DNA of 64,000 nt from Colwellia psychrerythraea (GTDB taxonomy: Bacteria > Pseudomonadota > Gammaproteobacteria > Enterobacterales > Alteromonadaceae): NCBI RefSeq assembly GCF_000764185.1, contig NZ_JQEC01000042.1:1-64000 (forward strand), in the 5' to 3' direction. Every line of letters starts with the position of its first letter. Within the stretch, counting starts at the first letter, position 1. Positions 1 to 8,851 of the stretch are shown here, one piece after another. The position numbers and the translations under genes are program-made. Under the pieces are notes generated by a model. It worked only from the letters and a program-made list of their open reading frames with translations, was not told where the DNA came from and did no database searches.

Positions 1-74
1 CTGGTTATTAAAGTTATCAACAAAATAGCTTTGCAGTTTTTTATCAGCATGATTTGTATTAGTAAATTTAAGCG

Positions 75-110
75 ACTGTCCTAGTTAATTGCTTTCTAGT
101 TAATTGCTTT
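75..110. repeat. 17-bp direct repeat, left copy, plus 15-bp tandem duplication
   Basis: ACTGTCCTAGTTAATTG occupies 75-91 and recurs exactly, in the same orientation, at 1213-1229. Within the left copy CTAGTTAATTGCTTT is duplicated in tandem (81-95 and 96-110), and the second unit runs into the stop codon of the flanked gene. The repeats bracket the unrecognised gene at 109-1026. Confidence 0.75.
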
Positions 111-1026
111 AACTATAAATGGTGCTCATGTCGAAACCTTGTTGTTTAAGCTTGGCAGTTAATTTCTCAAAAACGTCATCATGCACATCCTCCCCATCAA
201 CAAGTCGGATATCAGTAAGTTTGCCAAAAGCAGGGTGTTCTATATCTGGTGTATCAATACCACGCACTTTACGCAATGCTAATAACATCAATGCCGGATA
301 AGGAATAAACTGCCAATTGAGATTATTAAACTCAAAAAAGCATTTACTTGGCGGCGCGGCAACTTGCATCACTTGGTCATCACATAACAGCGTTATGTAG
401 GCTGTTATTTTATCAGGTTTAGACGTATCCCAGTCATCAACAATGTGCTGGTAAGTAAAGCCTGCTATGGCAGAATGTAAATGATTATTACGATACCTTG
501 AATATAGCAAAAGCATAAAGTCAGTCATATGGCTACTTGAACGATTTAGCCAACCACGACTATAGGCTTCTGCTAAAAATTCAAACAAGTTGTCCGCTTT
601 ATCAAGATCTCCTAACATCACTGCAATACATAGATTAAATATTTTATCTGGGCTAACTCGTCCTTTTGCCTCTCGTCCCAATAATTTTGCAGCCCGTTGA
701 TAGGCAAATAATGAAATAGCTGCGTTAATCAAGCCATACTTTAAAACATTTACTAGCCAGCACCTAGAAATCTCCCCCTCTTTAATGAAGACTACTTCTG
801 CATGAATTTCAAAGTAGTTTTGTGGAATAACCATTTCTGATTTTAATATAGTCCATGGTATGTGAACGAACTCTTTCCTTTGAGGCGGAAGCTCTCTGCT
901 AACTTTGCCATGCTCTGCATAATATAATAACTCCTGCTCATTATTTTCAAAAACATTCGCATACTTTTTGACATTATTTTTAGCTGCATTTTGCTTTCTT
1001 AAAAATTTTTCTAAAATATTACTCAT
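109..1026 (-). CDS. Unrecognised 305-aa protein, possibly an orphan immunity-like protein
   Basis: I do not recognise this protein. It has no signal peptide or membrane segment. The middle (about residues 95-200) is rich in amphipathic helices of the type 'AISLFAYQRAAKLLG' and 'DKADNLFEFLAEAYSRG', a TPR-like or Imm49-like alpha-helical pattern. That resemblance is an impression only. The N-terminus is lysine-rich and the C-terminus acidic. The start ATG at 1026-1024 has a purine-rich stretch (AGGATAATGAAATG) just upstream. The gene stands alone, between a 17-bp direct repeat on each side and next to a repeat-containing spacer, a setting that suggests an accessory insertion rather than core chromosome. 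It could be an orphan immunity protein of a polymorphic-toxin locus, but no toxin gene is visible in the window. Confidence 0.7.
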   Translation of the reverse strand: MSNILEKFLRKQNAAKNNVKKYANVFENNEQELLYYAEHGKVSRELPPQRKEFVHIPWTILKSEMVIPQNYFEIHAEVVFIKEGEISRCWLVNVLKYGLINAAISLFAYQRAAKLLGREAKGRVSPDKIFNLCIAVMLGDLDKADNLFEFLAEAYSRGWLNRSSSHMTDFMLLLYSRYRNNHLHSAIAGFTYQHIVDDWDTSKPDKITAYITLLCDDQVMQVAAPPSKCFFEFNNLNWQFIPYPALMLLALRKVRGIDTPDIEHPAFGKLTDIRLVDGEDVHDDVFEKLTAKLKQQGFDMSTIYS

Positions 1027-1212
1027 TTCATTATCCTGCGGGAACAGTTTTAACTAAACAATTAGGATACTTGCTTATAAAACAACCTTTCTGGAAACAA
1101 TAACACATGTTAATTTTTATACATGGTAAAAACATCAACATCGAGATGTCAGTATAAATTAAGGGCTGTGATTAGTGCTGAGTTGTTATGCTAAGAGTTT
1201 ATATTTCAATCA

Positions 1213-1229
1213 ACTGTCCTAGTTAATTG
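1213..1229. repeat. 17-bp direct repeat, right copy
   Basis: ACTGTCCTAGTTAATTG is identical to 75-91. It lies about 190 bp upstream of the start of the 109-1026 gene, on the other side from the left copy. Confidence 0.75.
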
Positions 1230-1419
1230 TTACTAATAGCCACTTAAATATAGGTATTTGGCAGGGAGTATATTTAGGTGAGTATAGAAACCATGCTAAT
1301 AATCGCACGACTGTCGCCACGATTAATGGTGAGTAGAGAGCTAAGGGATTGCAAATTGGATCCCCGACTAACACCCCACGGGAGTAACATTTGACTTGTT
1401 GCAATTATGATAAGGCAAA

Positions 1420-1486
1420 ATAGTATTCAGCTTTAAACTGTACTGCTCAAGTTAAAGGAAGCAGCATGGAGTTAACGTTAGTCCAT
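1420..1486. repeat. 67-bp imperfect direct repeat, copy 1
   Basis: This 67-bp segment aligns without gaps to 1573-1639 with 8 mismatches (about 88% identity). Its 3' half starts a strong hairpin: AGCATGGAGT (1463-1472) pairs with ACTCCATGCT (1487-1496). The spacer 1027-1702 between the unrecognised gene and dnaB holds this repeat pair and the right 17-bp repeat. I see no convincing gene in it. Confidence 0.75.
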
Positions 1487-1572
1487 ACTCCATGCTCTCT
1501 AGACTGAACTTTTATCTTAGCCTTAGCCTTCGGGTATTAAAATGATTTTTTAAATTATAAGCAAGAATGAAA

Positions 1573-1639
1573 ATAGTCTTCAGCTTTAAGCTGTATTGTT
1601 CAAGTTAAAGGAAGCTGCACGGAGTTGACGTTAGTCAAT
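1573..1639. repeat. 67-bp imperfect direct repeat, copy 2
   Basis: Second copy of the unit at 1420-1486, same orientation, 153 bp downstream. The shared core is CAAGTTAAAGGAAGC. The mismatches remove the 10-bp palindromic stem found in copy 1. It ends 63 bp from the dnaB stop codon, so it could lie in the dnaB 3' untranslated region. Confidence 0.75.
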
Positions 1640-1702
1640 GAGTACTGCTGACAACTAAATTGAGCATTACAGCGACAAGATGATTACTATTTAGCTATTC
1701 AC

Positions 1703-3121
1703 TTAGTCTTCTTCTAATACATGCGGTCCGGCGTAGTTATCAAAACGCGAATACTTACCTTGGAAGGTTAAAGGTACACGGCCGATTGGCCCGTTACGCT
1801 GTTTACCAATAATAATTTCTGCCATGCCTTTAAACTCACTATCATCGTGGTAAACCTCATCACGATAAATAAACATGATTAAATCGGCATCCTGCTCTAT
1901 TGAACCTGATTCACGTAAATCAGAGTTAATTGGCCGCTTATCGCTACGCTGCTCTAGACCACGGTTTAGCTGAGAAAGTGCCACCACGGGTACTTTTAAC
2001 TCTTTAGCTAAGGCTTTAAGTGAGCGAGAAATTTCAGCAACTTCTAAGGTACGGTTATCAGAAAATTGTGGTGCGCGCATTAATTGCAAATAATCAATCA
2101 TGATCAAACTAATACCACCATGATCCCGGTGTATTCTTCGTGCTCTTGAGCGTACTTCTGTCGGCGTTAGACCTGCAGCATCATCAATGAACATTTTACC
2201 TTTTTCCATGAGCAAGCCCATAGTTGAAGAAAGGCGTGCCCAATCTTCATCTTCTAATTGACCCGTACGAATTTTGGTTTGATCAATGCGCCCTAAAGAA
2301 GCCAACATTCTCATCATGATTTGATCTGCAGGCATCTCTAAACTGAAAATAAGCGCGGGATGTTCTTGCGTCATGGCGGCATGTTCGGCCAAGTTCATCG
2401 CAAACGTGGTTTTACCCATAGAAGGTCGCGCAGCAACAATTATCAAATCTGATTTTTGTAAACCTGCGGTCATTTTATCTAAATCAGCATACCCACTTGG
2501 TACACCCGTTACACCACCGGAAGGCGCCGAACAAAGCTTTTCAATGCGATCAACAGTTTTCTCTAATACTGAATTAAGACTTTCAGGGCCTTCTGATTTA
2601 TTGGCGCGTTTTTCAGCAATGGCAAAAACTTTGGTTTCGGCAAAGTCGAGTAGTTCCGCACTGGTGCGCCCTTGTGTATCATAACCTGCCTCAGCAATTT
2701 CATTGGCAACACTGATCATTTCACGAGTTACCGCTCGCTCTCGAACGATATCAGCATAAGCGGTGATGTTAGCGGCACTTGGCGTATTTTTCATCATCTC
2801 GGCGAGATAAACAAAACCACCAGCATCATCCAATTTTTGATCGTTTTCTAATGCTTCAGATAAAGTAATTAAATCAACCGGCTCACCTAGTTCAATTAAA
2901 GCACCAATGGTTTCAAAAATAAGACGATGTGAGCGACTATAAAAATCAGCGGCAACCGCTCTTTCTGCAACACGGTCCCAAGTTTCATTATCAAGTAGTA
3001 GCCCACCAAGCACAGATTGCTCAGCTTCTAATGAGTGCGGTGGTACTTTCAATTCATCAATCTGTTTGTCTTTGATAAATTGATGTTCTTTTGCAAATTT
3101 ACGTGGCTTTTTGTCGGCCAT
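1703..3121 (-). CDS. dnaB: Replicative DNA helicase DnaB
   Basis: Hexameric 5'-3' helicase that unwinds DNA ahead of the replisome and recruits DnaG primase. The 472-residue length is normal for the family. The N-terminal domain begins at 'PPHSLEAEQSVLGGLLLD' (about residue 27) and is followed by the linker. The RecA-like ATPase domain carries the Walker A motif 'ARPSMGKTTFA' near residue 230, the Walker B region 'LIMIDYLQLM', and 'ALSQLNRGLEQR', all intact. No intein is present. The reading frame starts at an ATG giving MADKKPRKF. The gene is followed by repeat-rich spacer rather than alr, which often lies downstream of dnaB in relatives. Confidence 0.98.
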   Translation of the reverse strand: MADKKPRKFAKEHQFIKDKQIDELKVPPHSLEAEQSVLGGLLLDNETWDRVAERAVAADFYSRSHRLIFETIGALIELGEPVDLITLSEALENDQKLDDAGGFVYLAEMMKNTPSAANITAYADIVRERAVTREMISVANEIAEAGYDTQGRTSAELLDFAETKVFAIAEKRANKSEGPESLNSVLEKTVDRIEKLCSAPSGGVTGVPSGYADLDKMTAGLQKSDLIIVAARPSMGKTTFAMNLAEHAAMTQEHPALIFSLEMPADQIMMRMLASLGRIDQTKIRTGQLEDEDWARLSSTMGLLMEKGKMFIDDAAGLTPTEVRSRARRIHRDHGGISLIMIDYLQLMRAPQFSDNRTLEVAEISRSLKALAKELKVPVVALSQLNRGLEQRSDKRPINSDLRESGSIEQDADLIMFIYRDEVYHDDSEFKGMAEIIIGKQRNGPIGRVPLTFQGKYSRFDNYAGPHVLEED

Positions 3122-3322
3122 TACCTTAACCCTACTCTGCTACATCACCGTACTCACATTTGTGTTGAATTTTTCTTTAACTATCACCTTAGCTTTTATC
3201 TTTACTATGGCTTTAACTAAGCTAAAACAACGATTGCGAGTATCTAAAAAAGGAGTGCTAATGTAGCAGAATTTGCCTTATGGGAATATAAAATTCTTCT
3301 AAAAAACTGTAAGGCAAACTAT

Positions 3323-4288
3323 TTATTTACTCTTAATCTTAATATTACCGCTAACCGTTGATACTCTTACTAAAGCACTACCGTTAGCTGTTTGAAAGTT
3401 TAATTTAGCGCCTGGTCCATATTCATCGTGATCAGTTTTTGCTTTGCTTATTTTATTATTTATATCGCCACCAACACTCGACTTAAGGCTAAAGTCCGCA
3501 TCAATTCCTTTTTGAAAGCTAAACTCTAAATCACCACTAACCGTTGAAGCTTTCAGTAATGCTTTTTCATTTAAAGTCAGTTTTGCCGTTAAATCGCCAC
3601 TAACAGTCCTGATACGTAACTCGATAACTTCAGCTAAATTCAGTTCACTACTGCCGGAAACATTGTTGAAAAAAACTTCTTTAGCTTGGCTATTAACAAC
3701 AACCTCACCACTAACCGATCTAATTTCTAAGCGCCCAGTCGAGTCGGTATCTTTGATATCACCACTAACAGCGTTTAACGATACTTTCCCTGCCAGTTTA
3801 TGACTATTGATATTGCCACTAATACTATTTATCTCAATGCTTTGGGTAATGTTTTTCGCCAGAATATCACCACTAACACTTTTAACTTCAACACCAGCGT
3901 GTAAGTTGGATAAATGAATATCACTAGAAATACTTGATGCTTTCATGCGGATGTTTTTTGGCATAAAAACAGTGATTTTAGAACCGTCTGCATTCCAGCC
4001 ATCCATACTTGGGTATTCAACCTGAATCAATACTTGTGCACCTTTTTGCTCAAAAGTAAGCTTTTCTGCATCATCATCTAAGGTTCCTGTCACTGATATT
4101 TTATCTTTATTCCAACCAATGACATTGATAAAACCACTGTGGTTATTAATAGATACGTTGGTGACATTATCACTCGATATACTTTCAGCAACGTCAACCG
4201 TTGCCAGTGTTTGACCACTAAGTATTATGCAGGTTGCTACGGTAATGATGTTTATGCCTTGTTGTATCTTTCTTTTAAATCTGTTCAT
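3323..4288 (-). CDS. Secreted DUF4097-type beta-strand repeat protein
   Basis: A 321-residue exported protein. The N-terminus has basic residues, a hydrophobic stretch 'INIITVATCIILSG' and an Ala-rich end near residue 30, so Sec export is expected. The rest is a series of short repeats with the recurring signature VSGDI / VSGDL / ISGNI about every 18-24 residues, typical of DUF4097 (adhesin-like right-handed beta-helix or beta-solenoid) proteins. The biochemical role of this family is not established. It lies 79 bp downstream of a membrane anti-sigma-like protein and its ECF sigma factor on the same strand, which suggests one envelope-stress-type operon. DUF4097 proteins commonly occur beside ECF/anti-sigma pairs. 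Confidence 0.85.
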   Translation of the reverse strand: MNRFKRKIQQGINIITVATCIILSGQTLATVDVAESISSDNVTNVSINNHSGFINVIGWNKDKISVTGTLDDDAEKLTFEQKGAQVLIQVEYPSMDGWNADGSKITVFMPKNIRMKASSISSDIHLSNLHAGVEVKSVSGDILAKNITQSIEINSISGNINSHKLAGKVSLNAVSGDIKDTDSTGRLEIRSVSGEVVVNSQAKEVFFNNVSGSSELNLAEVIELRIRTVSGDLTAKLTLNEKALLKASTVSGDLEFSFQKGIDADFSLKSSVGGDINNKISKAKTDHDEYGPGAKLNFQTANGSALVRVSTVSGNIKIKSK

Positions 4289-4367
4289 AAGAACCTCTTT
4301 CTCGGGTAATTAATACTGTGCTTAGCTTAATCGTTAGCTTTGCTTTTTTATTAGGTCTAATAAATAG

Positions 4368-4958
4368 CTATATCACTTGATATTGGCGATATAATTGCTG
4401 TAATAATTTCAGCTCTTGCTGTTGGGTAAAGTCTAATAAATTCAATAAATCGACATTATTTTCATCCGTTAGCAGTGCTTTTCTTATTGATGCTCTGGCG
4501 TCTGCCAGTTGTGTTAATTCTATTTGCATTGCCGCAGGTAACGTTTCAAGCGATGGTTGCCCGTAGCTAGCAAGTAACGTTTGTTTTTGTTGCTTAAAAC
4601 TTTGCTGCATAAAATTAACTAACTGCCCTGAGCTTGGATTTACTTGTTCATTATTTTTCACCAGTGCCGATGTACTTTGCTCATTTATCGCGGGTGAAAA
4701 AGTAAACCAAGACATCAGCATTACCATGGCAATAGAGGCAGCCCAAGCACTAGGTATAAAGACATTACTTTTTTTGATATCGTAATTTTCTTGGCTTTTC
4801 TGATTAATCGCGCGCTCAATGCCAGGCCATAAATCTCGTTCAGGCATCATTTCATTGGGTAGTATCGCCACTTGTTCGGCCAATGTTTTTTCTGAAACTA
4901 CCCTATTTCCGTCTATCTTATCTTGATGTATATGCTCTTGAGGTGTTTTATTATTCAT
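4368..4958 (-). CDS. Membrane-anchored anti-sigma-like protein
   Basis: About 196 residues with one transmembrane segment ('SAWAASIAMVMLMSWFTF', roughly residues 75-95), a cytoplasmic N-terminal part and an external C-terminal helical part rich in Gln and Leu. It has no zinc anti-sigma HxxxCxxC motif, so the assignment rests on context: its start codon lies inside the end of the ECF sigma gene. The ATG at 4958-4956 (MNNKTPQEH) overlaps the sigma stop by 8 bp, which suggests translational coupling. A longer frame reaching 4991 exists but would overlap the sigma gene further. Function as the sigma factor's regulator is inferred. Confidence 0.75.
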   Translation of the reverse strand: MNNKTPQEHIHQDKIDGNRVVSEKTLAEQVAILPNEMMPERDLWPGIERAINQKSQENYDIKKSNVFIPSAWAASIAMVMLMSWFTFSPAINEQSTSALVKNNEQVNPSSGQLVNFMQQSFKQQKQTLLASYGQPSLETLPAAMQIELTQLADARASIRKALLTDENNVDLLNLLDFTQQQELKLLQQLYRQYQVI

Positions 4959-5613
4959 GATTAAATTCCTCAGTAATCGATACAAAATCATTAGCCGTTA
5001 ATGATTCTTTTAATAAGTTTCTCGCCCTGTGATACTGCGATTTACTAGAGCCGACAGCCATTTTTAACATTTTAGCAATTTCCTCGTGGCGATAACCTTC
5101 AACAGCAAATAATACAAAAACTAACCGTGCTCGTTCAGGTAATCTGGCTATGTGCTGGTCTAGTATCGTCAACGTTGAGTCATCGGTTAAACCAACACTA
5201 GGCTCCGCGACATTTGCTGCTTGCTCTTCAATACTAAAAACACGTTGCAACCAGTTCTTATGTTTGCGTAAGTGCCCCAAAACAACATTGGTGGCAACGC
5301 TGTGTAACCAAGTACTGAATTTACTTTCACCTCTAAAATTATTAATTTTTTGCCATAGCACGACAAAAACTTCCTGACAGACATCTTCTGCACTGTCTTT
5401 GTCTGCTAGCATTCGCCAGCACAACGCATAAATTGGCTTATGATGTTTTTCATAGAGCTGATAAAAAGCACTTTGAGAGCCGTTTTTAGCTTGTGCTATC
5501 CATGCCAGTTCACAATCACTATCACCGGAGTTATGATGTTTACTGCCATTAAATCGCGCTTGGCCATCGATGACTTTTTTCTGCTGTTCATCTTGTGTTG
5601 CTTGGCTATCCAA
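4951..5613 (-). CDS. ECF-type RNA polymerase sigma factor
   Basis: A 220-residue sigma-70 family protein with only regions 2 and 4, the ECF layout. Region 2 shows 'LYEKHHKPIYALCWRML', 'SAEDVCQEVFVVLWQKI' and 'STWLHSVATNVVLGHLRK'. Region 4 shows 'LPERARLVFVLFAVEGYRHEEIAKML' type sequence with the helix-turn-helix ending 'GSSKSQYHRARNLL'. It leads an operon with a membrane anti-sigma-like protein (8-bp overlap) and a DUF4097 protein. A divergent zinc metalloprotease starts 281 bp away, and the shared spacer holds a GTAACA-TCT-TGTTAC inverted repeat with ECF-like promoter geometry on both strands, consistent with autoregulation. The target regulon is not known. Confidence 0.93.
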   Translation of the reverse strand: MDSQATQDEQQKKVIDGQARFNGSKHHNSGDSDCELAWIAQAKNGSQSAFYQLYEKHHKPIYALCWRMLADKDSAEDVCQEVFVVLWQKINNFRGESKFSTWLHSVATNVVLGHLRKHKNWLQRVFSIEEQAANVAEPSVGLTDDSTLTILDQHIARLPERARLVFVLFAVEGYRHEEIAKMLKMAVGSSKSQYHRARNLLKESLTANDFVSITEEFNHE

Positions 5614-5772
5614 GTGTTAAAGCCTCAATAAGGTTCATAATAATTTTCCAGTATAACGATTTAATGTAACTAACTGACCTTCTCTGCAATATTAATTAAG
5701 ATACCGATGGTGATTAAAAGGTTTAAAGCTATTTCAATAAAATAGCAAAAATATTCAAAAGCCTAATAAAGC

Positions 5773-5808
5773 TACGCCACCTGTAACATCTTGTTACGTT
5801 TTGCCGAT
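5773..5808. promoter_or_regulatory. Candidate divergent ECF-type promoters around a palindrome
   Basis: GTAACA (5783-5788) TCT TGTTAC (5792-5797) is a perfect 6-3-6 inverted repeat. On the minus strand GTAACA is followed after 15 nt by CGTA (5776-5773). On the plus strand it is followed after 16 nt by CGAT (5805-5808). An AAC-containing -35 with a CGT/CGA -10 at 15-16 nt is typical of ECF promoters. The two arms would fire towards the sigma operon and the metalloprotease. This is inferred from pattern only. Confidence 0.45.
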
Positions 5809-5894
5809 TTTGCTTTATTACTTTTATCTAAAATCATGTGTAAATTAGCATATCTAAAATTATAACTATAACAAACTCCCCAAAAGGAACTTCA

Positions 5895-8456
5895 ATGAAA
5901 TTAACCAGTCTTGCCATCGCTCTTACACTTGCCTTAGGTAGTAGCCAAATGGCACTAGCCGAAGATACAAAGAAATCTAAAGCAAAAAAGAAAGATCAAA
6001 CTATTGAGCAAATGATTAAAGAGAAAACAGCCACACTTGGCCTGTTTGATTTTTATCAAGATAAAAAGACTGGTGAAACCTTAATGTTGCTTGATGAAAG
6101 TCAATTAGACACGCCTTTTTTACATTTTGCCCAAACCGTTGATGGTCTTGCTGATGCTGGACATTTTCGTGGTGGTTATCGCGGTGAAAAGATCATTGAA
6201 TTTAGACGTTATTTTGATCGTGTTGATATAATAACAAAGACTTCTCGCTATCAGTTTGATGAAAATAACCCACTTAGCCGTGCCAAAGGTGCCAATATCA
6301 GTGAAGCGGTGCTAGCTAGTTTAAAAATTGAGAAGGTAGAAGACGGTCAAATCGCTTTAAAAGTCGATAAACTATTTTTAAGTGAAGCATTACATAAAGT
6401 ATCTCCATGGGCCAAAGCCGGTGATAAAAAAGCTAAAAAACGCTTTAAAGTCGGAAAATTAAACAGTAAAAAATCACGTATTTTAGATAAACGCGCTTAC
6501 GATAATAATGTTGATATCGTGGTTGATTATGTTTTCAATAACCCCAACCCAAGTGTTTATGGCTCTAAAGCGGTTTCAGATCCTCGCTCGGTATCCATTA
6601 AATTACAACACTCTTTTATAGAGCTGCCTAAAGCAGAGTTTGTTCCACGTTATGAAGATGCCCGCATTGGTTATTTTGGCACTCAATATGATCAAATGAC
6701 CTCCAGTAGCTGGGCACCTTATAAAGATGTTATTAATCGTTGGAACCTAGTGAAAAAAGATCCCAGCGCTGCGGTATCTGAGCCAATTGAGCCAATCGTC
6801 TGGTGGATTGAAAACACCACACCTTTAGAGTGGCGCGACACTATTAGCGACGCGGTATTAGCGTGGAATTCATCTTTTGAAAAAGCGGGTTTTAAAAACG
6901 CTATGCAAGTTAAAGTTCAACCCGATGATGCGACTTGGCAGGCAGGCGATTTAAATTACAATGTGCTGCGTTGGACTTCTTCACCGCAACCCCGTTTTGG
7001 TGGTTATGGACCCTCTTTAGCCAATCCATTAACGGGTGAGATGCTTGGCGCAGATATAATGCTTGAATTTATTTTCATGAAAAACCGTTGGATATATAAC
7101 AGCTTATATAGCCAAGGCGCAGCTAGTATTGGTTTTAGTAGTGATGGAGTAAATAGTAGTTCAACGCCAGATTCGAGTAATGCATTAAATTGTAGTGCCG
7201 GCCATGAATTGCAACAAGGTTTATTACTTAGCCAAGCTATGGAAAGTGGTAGTGACATTGAACATAAAGCGGTGTTAAAAGAAGGCTTACGTCACCTCGT
7301 TTTACATGAGGTAGGTCATACGCTAGGTTTAAACCACAATATGAAAGCATCTATTTTGTGGGATGAAGTCGAGATTCATGATAAGTCACTTACTAAGGGT
7401 GCATTAACTGGCTCAGTAATGGATTACTCCCCCATTAATGTTGCCCCTAAAGGCACTACTCAAGGTGATTACTTTCAAACAGAGCCAGGTCTTTATGATG
7501 ATTGGGCCATTGAATATGGCTACTCTATAGCCCTTGAGAGCTCTGAAGAAGAGCAAAAACGTCTGGCTAAAATACTTGCCCGCTCTGACGAAAAAGGTTT
7601 AGCTTTTGGTAATGATGCCGATGATATGCGTGCTCCTGGTCGTCATATTGACCCGCGAATTATGACTGGCGATTTATCATCTAACCCGGTTGCTTATGCC
7701 AAAGAGCGTATGGTATTAATTCAATCTTTGTTTACTGAGCTAAAAAATAAAACACTTATTGATGGTCAATCTCATCAGCAACTATTAATTTCTGCCAATT
7801 CACTGTTTGGTCAATACAGGCGCCAGGCGGATGTAATTTCTCGTCAAATTGGTGGCGTTTATGTAGAGCGTAATGTAGTTGATAGCACTAAAACACAAAG
7901 TTTGCCGTATACGCCTGTACCAATGGTAACTCAGCAAGCTGCTATGCAAGCATTAACTAATTATGTTTTTGCTGGTGATACTTTAGCAAGCATGCAACCG
8001 TTATATAGTTACATGCAACATCAACGTCGTGGTTTTAATCATTACAATAAAAATGAAGACCCTAAAGCACACGATATGATTTTGCATATGCAAAAGTCGG
8101 TATTAAATCAACTGCTGCATAAAAATGTATTAAAGCGTATTTCTGATACTAGTTTATACGGTAATGACTATTCGCTAACGGCTGTAATGTCTGATTTAAC
8201 GGAGGCTATTTTTAATGAGAGTAAAAAAGTTAGCTCCCTCAGTCGTAACATTCAAGTTGAATATGTTAAGCGCTTAATCGCTATTGCCGGTGTTGCTAAA
8301 CCGTCAACTTATGACAATCTAGCTAAAGCCGCAGCGGTTGGTCAGCTTACAGAAATTTTGGATAAAAGCTCTTCAATGGGTTTTGGTAAGAGTATGGAAG
8401 AAAAATCACAAGATGCTTATATCAGCTTAATGATAAACAAAGCACTTAAAGTTTAA
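5895..8456 (+). CDS. Secreted zinc-dependent metalloprotease (DUF5117/DUF4953 type)
   Basis: An 853-residue exported protein with a clear signal peptide ending near 'SSQMALA' (about residue 22). The metzincin zinc site HEVGHTLGLNHN starts at His471 (His471, Glu472, His475, His481), followed by the Met-turn 'GSVMDYSP'. The N-terminal half, with segments such as 'TLGLFDFYQDKKTGETLML' and 'WWIENTTPLEWRDTI', matches the DUF5117/DUF4953 architecture of large bacterial zinc metalloproteases. Substrate is not predictable from sequence. The start ATG has AAAGGAA 7-10 bp upstream. It is divergent from the ECF sigma operon and is followed by a strong terminator. Confidence 0.93.
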   Translation: MKLTSLAIALTLALGSSQMALAEDTKKSKAKKKDQTIEQMIKEKTATLGLFDFYQDKKTGETLMLLDESQLDTPFLHFAQTVDGLADAGHFRGGYRGEKIIEFRRYFDRVDIITKTSRYQFDENNPLSRAKGANISEAVLASLKIEKVEDGQIALKVDKLFLSEALHKVSPWAKAGDKKAKKRFKVGKLNSKKSRILDKRAYDNNVDIVVDYVFNNPNPSVYGSKAVSDPRSVSIKLQHSFIELPKAEFVPRYEDARIGYFGTQYDQMTSSSWAPYKDVINRWNLVKKDPSAAVSEPIEPIVWWIENTTPLEWRDTISDAVLAWNSSFEKAGFKNAMQVKVQPDDATWQAGDLNYNVLRWTSSPQPRFGGYGPSLANPLTGEMLGADIMLEFIFMKNRWIYNSLYSQGAASIGFSSDGVNSSSTPDSSNALNCSAGHELQQGLLLSQAMESGSDIEHKAVLKEGLRHLVLHEVGHTLGLNHNMKASILWDEVEIHDKSLTKGALTGSVMDYSPINVAPKGTTQGDYFQTEPGLYDDWAIEYGYSIALESSEEEQKRLAKILARSDEKGLAFGNDADDMRAPGRHIDPRIMTGDLSSNPVAYAKERMVLIQSLFTELKNKTLIDGQSHQQLLISANSLFGQYRRQADVISRQIGGVYVERNVVDSTKTQSLPYTPVPMVTQQAAMQALTNYVFAGDTLASMQPLYSYMQHQRRGFNHYNKNEDPKAHDMILHMQKSVLNQLLHKNVLKRISDTSLYGNDYSLTAVMSDLTEAIFNESKKVSSLSRNIQVEYVKRLIAIAGVAKPSTYDNLAKAAAVGQLTEILDKSSSMGFGKSMEEKSQDAYISLMINKALKV

Positions 8457-8497
8457 CGACTAGATATTTAGTACTAATAGGCATAGTAAATACTAAA

Positions 8498-8525
8498 AGC
8501 CCGGTATATATTACCGGGCTTTTTT
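8498..8525 (+). terminator. Rho-independent terminator of the metalloprotease gene
   Basis: AGCCCGGTA (8498-8506) pairs with TACCGGGCT (8512-8520) around a 5-nt loop, followed by a T tract at 8520-8525. It lies 42 bp after the stop codon. Confidence 0.9.
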
Positions 8526-8587
8526 GTGGGTATTAATTATATTATGTATTCGTTAGAGATATGAAAACAGTCAGCAATTTTCAGACA

Positions 8588-8613
8588 CAAAAAAAGCGCC
8601 AATTGGCGCTTTT
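8588..8613 (-). terminator. Rho-independent terminator of rpmE (likely bidirectional)
   Basis: AGCGCC AATT GGCGCT (8595-8610) is a perfect hairpin flanked by an A tract (8588-8595) and a T tract (8610-8614). Read on the minus strand the U-run follows the stem, 29 bp after the rpmE stop. Confidence 0.85.
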
Positions 8614-8638
8614 TACGTTATTGCAGGTAAATAAGAAT

Positions 8639-8851
8639 TTACTTCTTACCAATCGCAGCAAAACGTTTGTTGAATTTATCAACACGACCACCAGTTTCAG
8701 CAGCTTTTTGTTTACCTGTGTAGAATGGATGACAAGCAGAACATACGTCTAGGTGAATATCTTTACCTAAAGTAGAACGAGTTGCTATTACATTGCCACA
8801 AGAACAATTTGCTGTCATCGCAGCGTAGTTAGGATGAATACCTTCTTTCAT
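8639..8851 (-). CDS. rpmE: 50S ribosomal protein L31 (zinc-binding type)
   Basis: Large-subunit ribosomal protein L31, 70 residues, the normal family length. The start is the ATG at 8851-8849 (MKEGIHPNY), preceded by AGAGG about 6 nt upstream. A longer frame to 8944 has no family support. Four cysteines at residues 16, 18, 37 and 40 (CSC and CSAC) form the zinc-ribbon site, so this is the C+ form, which many bacteria replace by a C- paralogue under zinc limitation. No Zur-type site was recognised upstream. It is divergent from priA, as in E. coli. Confidence 0.97.
   Translation of the reverse strand: MKEGIHPNYAAMTANCSCGNVIATRSTLGKDIHLDVCSACHPFYTGKQKAAETGGRVDKFNKRFAAIGKK

Noticed and set aside
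1219..1404. 61-codon open frame on the minus strand ending at the right 17-bp repeat
   Set aside because: No recognisable family, no ribosome binding site and odd composition. It may be a gene fragment, so it is mentioned with the repeat finding but not annotated.
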